DNA from: Nitrospira sp. | GTDB taxonomy: Bacteria; Nitrospirota; Nitrospiria; Nitrospirales; Nitrospiraceae | Direction: 5' to 3' | Length of the DNA stretch: 11,472 nt | Assembly (NCBI GenBank): GCA_012032965.1 | Contig: JAAUPT010000021.1 | Coordinates: forward strand, 1-11,472 | In this document: positions 1 to 5,630 of the stretch, in pieces | Layout of the letters: the number at the start of each line of letters is the position of its first letter | How positions within the stretch are numbered: position 1 is the stretch's first letter | Notes under the pieces: model-generated | What the model was told of the DNA's origin: nothing | The model's database searches: none | Seen by the model: only the letters and a program-made list of their open reading frames with translations | Made by a program: the position numbers and the translations under genes

Positions 1-590
1 AATGCGTGCCTCAGGGGAACGTCTGGTGGAAGCGGTCGTGCTGCGCTCATCCCGATCACTTCACTCTCATCCGTCATAAATGGATGATTCACCTGATGCA
101 CCCGCATCTGTACAGTCTTGATATCACCGACATCGATCAATTCGTCGGCCTTGAGAAATCGATTAGGAACGACGGCGTCGATCATCGCCGTCACATCTGC
201 GACCACTTGGATAGTTTTTTTGGACTTGCTGCTCGTCGCAACAACCCGAAACATGCGCCGCCCTGGACTATCTTCAGCCGAACTGGGAAGGACCTGTAAG
301 TCGACTGATCCTCCAGCGATGGCAACAGGATCAGCCGGCTCCAAGATCGTCACATGTACAGTCTTTACTTTCTGCCCCCACACGCCCTTCAGATAGTTTT
401 GAATGGCCTTCGTCAATAAATCGGAGGTCACTTCGCTGCTTACCCGGCGCTCGATATTATCGGTGGATGTCCTTTGCATCGGAGGTGTAATTTTCACAGA
501 AGTTGAATGAGCCTCGGCACTAGTTCCAACGGTTGCCGTCGTCACAGCCAAGAAAGCTCCAATAATGAGGATAATCGGGATCCTAGACAC
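1..590 (-). CDS. flgA: FlgA, flagellar P-ring assembly chaperone (C-terminus beyond window)
   Basis: FlgA is a periplasmic chaperone that helps FlgI form the P ring around the rod. The frame runs from a GTG at 590 to the window edge without a stop, giving about 196 residues with the C-terminus missing. The first ~28 residues form a Sec signal peptide: a short basic start, a hydrophobic core (IPIILIIGAFLAV) and a likely cut after SAEA. The last ~60 visible residues, from about VVPNRFLKADELIDVGDIKT, look like the SAF domain of FlgA proteins. The GTG start is supported by AAGGAG at 602-597, six bases upstream. That ribosome site overlaps the flgG stop codon, so translation is probably coupled to flgG. 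Being last after the rod genes flgF and flgG fits the assignment. The family is recognised from the overall pattern, not from a search. Confidence 0.85.
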   Translation of the reverse strand, partial: MSRIPIILIIGAFLAVTTATVGTSAEAHSTSVKITPPMQRTSTDNIERRVSSEVTSDLLTKAIQNYLKGVWGQKVKTVHVTILEPADPVAIAGGSVDLQVLPSSAEDSPGRRMFRVVATSSKSKKTIQVVADVTAMIDAVVPNRFLKADELIDVGDIKTVQMRVHQVNHPFMTDESEVIGMSAARPLPPDVPLRHA

Positions 591-600
591 GAAATACTCC

Positions 601-1392
601 TTATCGTCTGAGATTATTGGCAATGGCCATCATTTCATCGGAAGCCTGAATCGTCTTCGAATTGATCTCATAACTGCGCTGGGCAATGATCATATTGACC
701 ATTTCTTCGGCAAGATTAACGTTGGAACTTTCCAAAAACCCTTGCTGGATCGTGCCGAACCCAGTGGTAAACCCGCCCGTCCCCTGCGTAGGCGGTCCGG
801 ATGCAAAGCTGTCGATAAATAGGTTGCTCCCCATGGCGACTAAGCCGGAAGGATTGTCAAACCGTGTGAGCTGGATTTGTCCCACCTGTGAGGCTTGCGT
901 GACTCCGGGGAGTAGGACTGAGACAGTCCCATCCTGACCAATATCCACCTTGAGCGCACCTGAAGGAATGGTAATGACGGGGTTGAGCAGGTCTCCGTCA
1001 CCGGTCACGACATTCCCCACATTGTCGCGCTTAAACGACCCATTTCGTGTGTACATGATCGTCCCGTCCGGACGGGACACTTGAAAGAATCCCGCGCCAT
1101 CAATGGCGAGATCCAGTTCATTGTTTGTTTGGCGCATATTCCCCTGAATCCATTCCTTGGCCACAGTCGTCGGCCGCACGCCGGCTCCGACCTGGATACC
1201 GACAGGAAACACCCCGACGTTGGAAGCATTCGTACCGGGAAGCCGCTGAATCTGATACAGGAGATCCGCGAATTCTGCGCGACTTCTCTTAAAGGAATTG
1301 GTGTTGACGTTCGCGAGGTTATGGGCAACCGTATCGACGTTGATCTGTTGAGCCGTCATTCCAGTTGCTGCTGTCCACATGGCTCTGATCAT
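601..1392 (-). CDS. flgG: FlgG, distal rod protein
   Basis: FlgG forms the distal rod, the drive shaft that crosses the P and L rings, and is exported by the flagellar type III system. The 263-residue product matches the usual length of about 260. The N-terminus has the family motif NLANVNTNSFKR (about residues 26-37) after a GMTAQQ segment. Mid-protein motifs include QTNNELDLAIDGAGFF and YTRNGSF. The C-terminus has SNVNLAEEMVNMI followed by QRSYEINSKTIQ, the coiled-coil segment shared by axial proteins. The ATG at 1392 has GGAGG at 1403-1399 at good spacing. It lies 89 bases after flgF, a gap that holds a repeat or hairpin, and directly before flgA. It probably shares the sigma-54 promoter upstream of flgF. 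Confidence 0.97.
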   Translation of the reverse strand: MIRAMWTAATGMTAQQINVDTVAHNLANVNTNSFKRSRAEFADLLYQIQRLPGTNASNVGVFPVGIQVGAGVRPTTVAKEWIQGNMRQTNNELDLAIDGAGFFQVSRPDGTIMYTRNGSFKRDNVGNVVTGDGDLLNPVITIPSGALKVDIGQDGTVSVLLPGVTQASQVGQIQLTRFDNPSGLVAMGSNLFIDSFASGPPTQGTGGFTTGFGTIQQGFLESSNVNLAEEMVNMIIAQRSYEINSKTIQASDEMMAIANNLRR

Positions 1393-1412
1393 GAAGTTCC
1401 TCCAGCATCGCT

Positions 1413-1478
1413 CGTGATTCGTGAAGTGGATCTCGTCACGATTTCGGACGCTTCACGTTTCACAAGATACATTTCACG
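1413..1478. repeat. Heptad-phased inverted repeat between flgF and flgG
   Basis: On the plus strand two tandem heptads, CGTGATT and CGTGAAG (1413-1426), face CTTCACG and TTTCACA (1451-1464). After one degenerate heptad, a further TTTCACG follows at 1472-1478 in the same 7-base phase. CGTGAAG (1420-1426) and CTTCACG (1451-1457) are perfect reverse complements separated by 24 bases, so the flgF-flgG transcript could form a hairpin. The 14-mers as a whole match at 11 of 14 positions. It fills most of the gap 1393-1481. It could be a REP-like element or an RNA-stability or processing structure. There is no U-tract, so an intrinsic terminator is unlikely. Confidence 0.6.
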
Positions 1479-1481
1479 ACA

Positions 1482-2252
1482 TTACGCCACTCGACCTACA
1501 TCTTGAATCGCGATCTCAGCCATTCGATCTAGCGTCTGAATCAGTTTTTGCGTGGATTCATAGTTGCGCATGCCCTGGATCATCTTGACCATCTCGCCGA
1601 TCGAGTTCACATTTGACTCTTCGATGTGTCCGACCTGAATCTGGGGATTCTTGCTCACAGTGCCTTTTTCTGAAAAAAACAGTCCATCCGACGATTTCTG
1701 CGGCATGTCATCATCGGGAAATTCCATGACCTTGATCGTCGCGACGGGCTTTCCGTCGACCTTGATGTCCCCCTGTTCAGAAATCTCTAGCTTCCCCGGA
1801 GGAATGGTAATTTTGCCTTTGGTCCCCATCACGGGATGTCCCAATCCAGTTACTAACCGACGGTCATGATCGAGAGACAACATGCCGTTCCTCGTGTAGC
1901 GAGGTCCTTGGGGCGTGTCCACCTCTAAAAACCCACGGCCCTGAATGGCAATATCCAATGGGTTGCCGGTCAGTCGAACCCGCCCGGGTTCAAACGTCGT
2001 CTTGATCTGGTGGGGTGCCACAAACGCACGTTCGGTTGGACCGAAGGGCCTGGCCATGATCTGTTGCGCCAATCCGACAGTTCGACCACCCATTGGCATC
2101 ACCGCGTGGTACTTCGGAAAGATCGTCTTAAAGGCCTGCTCGTCTTGTTTGAAACCGGCGGTATTCACATTCGCCATGTTATTGGCAAATACTTGCATCC
2201 GCCGTTCATGAGCCAGAGCGCCAGACAAAATGGGATAGATACCTCGATTCAT
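1482..2252 (-). CDS. flgF: FlgF-type proximal rod protein (FlgF/FlgG family)
   Basis: FlgF is a rod subunit of the flagellar axial-protein family, exported through the type III gate. The product is 256 residues, close to the usual length of about 250. It has the N-terminal motif NNMANVNTAGFK (about residues 24-35), a central LDIAIQGRGFLEVDTPQGPRYTRNG-like block (split here: LDIAIQGRGF, then YTRNG), and a C-terminal SNVNSIGEMVKMIQGMRNYE. It differs from FlgG in its opening and in a more diverged middle, and it precedes the clear flgG, as flgF usually does. The ATG at 2252 has AGGAG at 2265-2261, eight bases upstream. A sigma-54 promoter at 2286-2301 would start transcription near 2275, leaving a leader of about 23 bases. 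Closely related rod or hook-basal body paralogues share these motifs, so the letter F rests partly on gene order. Confidence 0.88.
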   Translation of the reverse strand: MNRGIYPILSGALAHERRMQVFANNMANVNTAGFKQDEQAFKTIFPKYHAVMPMGGRTVGLAQQIMARPFGPTERAFVAPHQIKTTFEPGRVRLTGNPLDIAIQGRGFLEVDTPQGPRYTRNGMLSLDHDRRLVTGLGHPVMGTKGKITIPPGKLEISEQGDIKVDGKPVATIKVMEFPDDDMPQKSSDGLFFSEKGTVSKNPQIQVGHIEESNVNSIGEMVKMIQGMRNYESTQKLIQTLDRMAEIAIQDVGRVA

Positions 2253-2285
2253 GCTGCCAACTCCTATTAGTTTCTCACAACAAAC

Positions 2286-2301
2286 AGCAACCCTTATGCC
2301 A
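2286..2301 (-). promoter_or_regulatory. Sigma-54 (RpoN) promoter for flgFGA
   Basis: On the minus strand the sequence reads TGGCATAAGGGTTGCT. This fits the -24/-12 consensus TGGCAC-N5-TTGCT: TGGCA and TTGCT are both complete and separated by exactly six bases, which puts GG and GC at the required 12-base spacing. The -12 C is at 2287, so transcription should start near 2275, 23 bases before the flgF ATG and upstream of its AGGAG site. Sigma-54 control of rod and hook genes through an enhancer-binding activator (FlrC/FleQ/FlgR type) is known in many polar flagellates. The activator gene is not in this window. Confidence 0.8.
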
Positions 2302-2371
2302 GCTTCACGAATGCGGCCTCCAGGAGGTTGTCAACGACGAGAACTTGAAAATGTGTTGGTTTACTCAGGAG

Positions 2372-2384
2372 ATAGCCGCGGGAG
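2372..2384 (+). repeat. Inverted repeat copy 1, possible activator site upstream of flgF
   Basis: The plus strand reads ATAGCCGCGGGAG. The minus strand at 2519-2507 reads ATAACCGCGGGAG, matching at 12 of 13 positions. Both contain the palindrome CCGCGG. This copy lies roughly 100 bases upstream of the predicted sigma-54 start, a common distance for an enhancer-binding protein site. The regulatory role is inferred. Confidence 0.5.
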
Positions 2385-2456
2385 AAACTTAGGGGACCAG
2401 AGATAATACACGTCGCCATCGACCGGCTGATGAGCGCTAGGTCATTCCTACCAGGT

Positions 2457-2495
2457 CTAGTGAAAAATATTCCCAGCAGGATAATTGTTCGCCAT
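2457..2495 (-). CDS. Possible 12-residue leader peptide ORF
   Basis: An ATG at 2495 opens a 12-codon frame, MANNYPAGNIFH, ended by TAG at 2457-2459. GGGAGGG at 2511-2505 lies nine bases upstream and is a strong ribosome-site match. The frame sits in the non-coding gap about 200 bases before flgF and upstream of the sigma-54 promoter, so it could only be translated from readthrough of the fliA operon or from an unseen promoter. I recognise no similarity to known leader peptides. The ribosome site overlaps repeat copy 2, so the match may reflect that repeat rather than translation. Confidence 0.2.
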   Translation of the reverse strand: MANNYPAGNIFH

Positions 2496-2506
2496 GGCTT
2501 AGAACC

Positions 2507-2519
2507 CTCCCGCGGTTAT
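2507..2519 (-). repeat. Inverted repeat copy 2, distal to flgF
   Basis: On the minus strand this reads ATAACCGCGGGAG, the partner of the copy at 2372-2384 in opposite orientation. The two copies are about 130 bases apart. It lies roughly 235 bases upstream of the predicted sigma-54 start. The two could be paired sites for a dimeric or hexameric regulator, or arms of a long-range stem; the sequence does not tell which. Confidence 0.5.
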
Positions 2520-2614
2520 GAAAGTGGGATTGACCAAGAACAGTGAGGGAATACGTGCGGAAGAGGCCTTCGTTCAGACCACCACATTCCACGAGCTATC
2601 CGCTGCCGGTTCAA

Positions 2615-3364
2615 TTAACTCGTCGTTTGCAAGTGCGCTTTGAGGCGAATGATGGCCTTCGTGTGAACTTGACAAACACGCGATTCAGTCACCTTCATGA
2701 GCTCTCCGATTTCCTTCATGGTGAGCTCTTCATAGTAATAGAGTGTCAGCACCAGCCGTTCTTTTTCCGGCAGCAGCCGAATAGCCGTAGCGACCACTTC
2801 ACGTTCGCGTTCGTTGACCAAGGACGAGAGGGGATCAGGAGTATGCGTGTCCGCCAACATTTTGACCACTTTATGACCGTCCGGCTCCTGAAGACTCAAA
2901 TCGTCGACACTGATCAACACGGCACCTCGGGCGCGAGTGATGAAATCGTCCAGCTCCTCCATCGACATCTTCAGCTCCGCGGCTACCTCCTCATCATGCG
3001 GAGGGCGACCCAGCCGGTTCATGAGTGTCACATGTGTTTTTTGGAGCAACCCGATGCGTTCGTGAACAGATCGTGGGATCCAATCCATCGAGCGAATTTC
3101 ATCCAACATGGCACCGCGAATACGGAACTCGGCATAGGTCTTAAATTTCGCCTCTCGGGTGGGATCATACTTATCCATGGCATCCATCAACCCAATCGTG
3201 CCGACTGAGATCAGATCCTCGGCATCCAAGTAGGCCGGAAGTCGGAAAGCTAGTCGATGAGCCATGGCGCGAATTACATGAGCGAACTCTTTAATGAGTT
3301 CCTCGCGCCTGGCTCCCTGCGCGATGAAGGATTTGCGCACATGTGACACGGCGGTCTTTCTCAT
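2615..3364 (-). CDS. fliA: FliA, sigma-28 flagellar sigma factor
   Basis: FliA directs RNA polymerase to late flagellar genes such as flagellin and chemotaxis genes, and is normally held by the anti-sigma factor FlgM until the hook is finished. The 249-residue product matches the family (about 240). Region 2 shows DAEDLISVGTIGLMDAMDKYD (broken here as DAEDLISVGTIGL, then MDAMDKYD; residues 47-67) and then RGAMLDEIRSMDWIPRSV (83-100). Region 3 has GRPPHDEEVA. Region 4 has LPEKERLVLTLYYYEELT and a helix-turn-helix at MKEIGELMKVTESRVCQVH (216-234). I chose the ATG at 3364, 23 bases after the flhG stop; its ribosome site is weak (GGA only), which suggests coupling to flhG. The same frame is open further upstream, but that part overlaps flhG in another frame and does not look like a sigma factor. 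Confidence 0.96.
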   Translation of the reverse strand: MRKTAVSHVRKSFIAQGARREELIKEFAHVIRAMAHRLAFRLPAYLDAEDLISVGTIGLMDAMDKYDPTREAKFKTYAEFRIRGAMLDEIRSMDWIPRSVHERIGLLQKTHVTLMNRLGRPPHDEEVAAELKMSMEELDDFITRARGAVLISVDDLSLQEPDGHKVVKMLADTHTPDPLSSLVNEREREVVATAIRLLPEKERLVLTLYYYEELTMKEIGELMKVTESRVCQVHTKAIIRLKAHLQTTS

Positions 3365-3387
3365 ATTTGTTCCATTCGAGCCTATTT

Positions 3388-4257
3388 TCAGCTGCCCGCA
3401 TGCGTGGCTGATCGTTGCCAAACGAGCTGCACGGAGCTTTTGGGGAGGCCAGGCTTCGGCCACTGAGTCACCTGTTGCGCAAGCCGCTTGAATGCCTGAG
3501 CAGCCGGTGATTCAGGAAACATGTCGGAGACTGCCTTCTGCTGCATCACCGCCATATGAACGTAATCGTCGTCCGGAATAGCTCCGACCAACTCGACGGA
3601 CACATGAAGGAAACGATCGACCGCCACATCAAGCTTCCCAAACACCTCTGCCGCTTCTCGGGGGCTCTTCGCTTGATTCACGAGAACCTTGAACCGGCGT
3701 TCCCGATATTGGCGAGCCAAGACTTTGATCAACGCATACGCGTCCGTGAGCGAGGTGGGCTCCGGCGAGATGATCACCATCGTCTCATCTGCCGACGAGG
3801 CAAAAAAAGTGACGTTTGGCGAGATCCCCGCACCCGTATCGATCAGGAGCACATCCATCTCTGCAGCGAGATCTGCCAGCTGTTCTTGGATCATCAACTG
3901 CTGTGATTCCGACAATGACGTCAGACGCGGGACACCTGAGCTAGCTGGCAGAACATTGATCCCTGCCGGACCTTTCAGCATGATCTCCGCTAGGGTATGT
4001 GTGCCGACCAACACGTCTTCGATGGTATGCCGTGGAACAAGTCCAAGAAGTACATCAAGATTGCCGAGGCCAAGATCGGCATCGAGAAGCAGTACTCGTT
4101 TCCCCGCCTTCGAGAGCGACACAGCAAGATTCGCCACCACGTTGGTTTTCCCAACCCCACCTTTCCCGCTGGCGACTGCAATGACTTGAGTGGCCAACTC
4201 ACCTCCTGCATCCACATCCTCCGACGCAAGGACAGACCTTTTCATTCTGAGTTGCAT
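3388..4257 (-). CDS. flhG: FlhG/FleN, MinD-like ATPase controlling flagellar number
   Basis: FlhG is a MinD/ParA-type ATPase that limits flagellar number, works with the GTPase FlhF at the cell pole and, in some species, restrains the master flagellar activator. The 289-residue product has a deviant Walker A, GKGGVGKT (residues 31-38), then LLLDADLGLGNLDVLLGL (56-73) and Walker B LLIDTGAG (137-144). SPEPTSLTDAYALIK (164-178) and VLVNQ (191-195) are typical of FlhG/FleN. The ATG at 4257 has GGAGG seven bases upstream. It lies 18 bases after the flhF stop, the usual flhF-flhG pairing, and is followed by fliA. The N-terminal ~20 residues lack the DQAxxLR motif by which many FlhG proteins stimulate FlhF. 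A slightly later ATG (residue 5) is a possible alternative start. Confidence 0.95.
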   Translation of the reverse strand: MQLRMKRSVLASEDVDAGGELATQVIAVASGKGGVGKTNVVANLAVSLSKAGKRVLLLDADLGLGNLDVLLGLVPRHTIEDVLVGTHTLAEIMLKGPAGINVLPASSGVPRLTSLSESQQLMIQEQLADLAAEMDVLLIDTGAGISPNVTFFASSADETMVIISPEPTSLTDAYALIKVLARQYRERRFKVLVNQAKSPREAAEVFGKLDVAVDRFLHVSVELVGAIPDDDYVHMAVMQQKAVSDMFPESPAAQAFKRLAQQVTQWPKPGLPKSSVQLVWQRSATHAGS

Positions 4258-4275
4258 AGCGTGACCTCCAACCAG

Positions 4276-5622
4276 TTATCCGCGGTGAGTTCCAACTCCT
4301 GTCATGGCAGGAGTTGCGACCGATGTTTGACCCGACTGACGACTAAGTCGCTGAAAACTAGTAGTGCCTTCCGTTGTGAGGAGAGCTGCCAGACGTTCCG
4401 AAGAAGCGACTTCAATATCCCCGGGTACTCGCCGCCCAACACTCCAATAAGAAAGAGGAATACCAGCTTGGTGCGCCACTTCAAAGATCGTCCCCAAAGA
4501 TTCCGCTTCATCGAGTTTAGTAAATAGCAGTCGCAGTCGTGGGAGATCGTCAAGGCGTCTGATGATACAACGAGCTTCGTGTGTTCCAGTAAAAGCCGAG
4601 AGGACCAGGTGTGTTGCTACCGTCCCTTCCGGTAGTAGACGGCACAACTCTTTGGCCACCGTAAGATCGTCCGGTCCGATTCCAGGCATGTCAATGAGCA
4701 CCAAATCGACTCGAGTATGGCGACGGAGGCCTTCGGAGACTTGTCGAGCCGACAGTGCACAGGCGAATGGCACTCCCACCATCCTGGCATACCGCCGCAA
4801 TTGCTCCACAGCGGTCTCCCGATAGGTGTCGAAGCTGATCAGTGCAACGGATTTCCGTTGTTCTAGACGATAATAGGCCGCCAGCTTCGCGACCGCAGAG
4901 GTTTTTCCGGCTCCACTTGGTCCAAGGAGAAGACCAATCGTGGGATGCGTCCGGTCATCGAGAAAAGACCCGCTTGTTGCGACACGCCGTGCAATAGCTT
5001 GCTGTAGCGCGTACTTAGCCGACTCATCGCCACACGCTCCTTCATGCAAGATGGTCGAATGGGCCTCATTCATAAGTAATTTGGCTGTTGTTGGATTGAT
5101 TCCACGGGCGATGAGGGACCGGCGCATGCTCATGAGAAAAGGTAATACGACGGGCCTCTCCGTCTGAGGGTTCTTGAGAGAGAGATCCTGTATCAAACTG
5201 CTCAGTTCGACCATTGCACCGTGTAGGTGATAGAGCCTCTGTCGTTTTGGCTGAGGGTGCGTTGCTCTCGACGGAGCAGACGGCCGATCTACAGAGGAAG
5301 TGCTCTCTTCGTGCTTCGGCTCCAGGATGGTTTGTAGCGTTTGCTGAAACGTCTGCAACGCCACTGGCGAAGGCGGTTGAGCAGCGGTAGGAGATACGGA
5401 TCGATCGCTGCTCTGACGGCTGTCCTTCCGCTCGGTGGGTTGCTGTGCTTCTTGTTCAGCCGCCGCCATAATCTCTAACACCGGTCGATTGAATACCCGC
5501 AGCAATCGTCCTCCTTCACGCACCTCTTTCGAGGACAGGATGATGGCATCCGGCCCAAGCTCCTCCTTAATGGCCCGCATGGCATCCTGCATCGTCACTG
5601 CATGAAATATCTTCACCTTCAT
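4276..5622 (-). CDS. flhF: FlhF, SRP-family GTPase for flagellar placement
   Basis: FlhF is a signal-recognition-particle-type GTPase that marks the pole and recruits the first flagellar parts at the inner membrane. The 448 residues start with the FlhF N-terminus (MKVKIFHAVTMQDAM, then LGPDAIILSSKEV). A poorly conserved proline- and glutamine-rich linker follows (about 55-130), then the N and G domains. The P-loop is GPSGAGKT (234-241), DTYR is at 265-268, TKLDEA is at 368-373 and SVGRRVPGDIEVAS is at 394-407. The G3 motif reads DMPGIG (311-316), where FlhF, Ffh and FtsY normally have DTAGR. The start is the ATG at 5622, eight bases after the flhA stop, with a modest AGGG upstream that overlaps the stop codon. 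Residue numbers are hand-counted. Confidence 0.95.
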   Translation of the reverse strand: MKVKIFHAVTMQDAMRAIKEELGPDAIILSSKEVREGGRLLRVFNRPVLEIMAAAEQEAQQPTERKDSRQSSDRSVSPTAAQPPSPVALQTFQQTLQTILEPKHEESTSSVDRPSAPSRATHPQPKRQRLYHLHGAMVELSSLIQDLSLKNPQTERPVVLPFLMSMRRSLIARGINPTTAKLLMNEAHSTILHEGACGDESAKYALQQAIARRVATSGSFLDDRTHPTIGLLLGPSGAGKTSAVAKLAAYYRLEQRKSVALISFDTYRETAVEQLRRYARMVGVPFACALSARQVSEGLRRHTRVDLVLIDMPGIGPDDLTVAKELCRLLPEGTVATHLVLSAFTGTHEARCIIRRLDDLPRLRLLFTKLDEAESLGTIFEVAHQAGIPLSYWSVGRRVPGDIEVASSERLAALLTTEGTTSFQRLSRQSGQTSVATPAMTGVGTHRG

Positions 5623-5630
5623 GATTTACC

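Larger units (their letters stand above)
2253..2614. other. 362-base intergenic region between fliA and flgF
   Basis: No protein gene of convincing size lies here on either strand. It holds the sigma-54 promoter, the 13-bp inverted repeat pair and a tiny ORF, listed separately. The part nearest fliA (about 2520-2614) shows no strong hairpin followed by a T-run, so I cannot place an intrinsic terminator for the fliA operon. Readthrough into flgF is therefore possible. I saw no match to the sigma-28 consensus with correct spacing. Confidence 0.7.

Noticed and set aside
2374..2396. Sigma-28-like CTAAGTTT followed by GGCTATC on the minus strand
   Set aside because: The -35-like part is fair, but no GCCGATAA-like -10 occurs at 11-base spacing.
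2559..2572. Small palindrome around AGGCCT downstream of fliA as a terminator
   Set aside because: The stem is only a few base pairs and no T-run follows on the minus strand.
2543..3208. 221-codon open frame on the plus strand opposite fliA
   Set aside because: It is antisense to a clear sigma-28 gene, with no ribosome site or recognisable domain. The same applies to the other plus-strand frames opposite flhA, flhF, flhG and fliP.
3365..3463. N-terminal extension of fliA to an upstream ATG at 3463
   Set aside because: It overlaps the 3' end of flhG in another frame and shows no sigma-factor likeness. The ATG at 3364 gives a normal FliA length.
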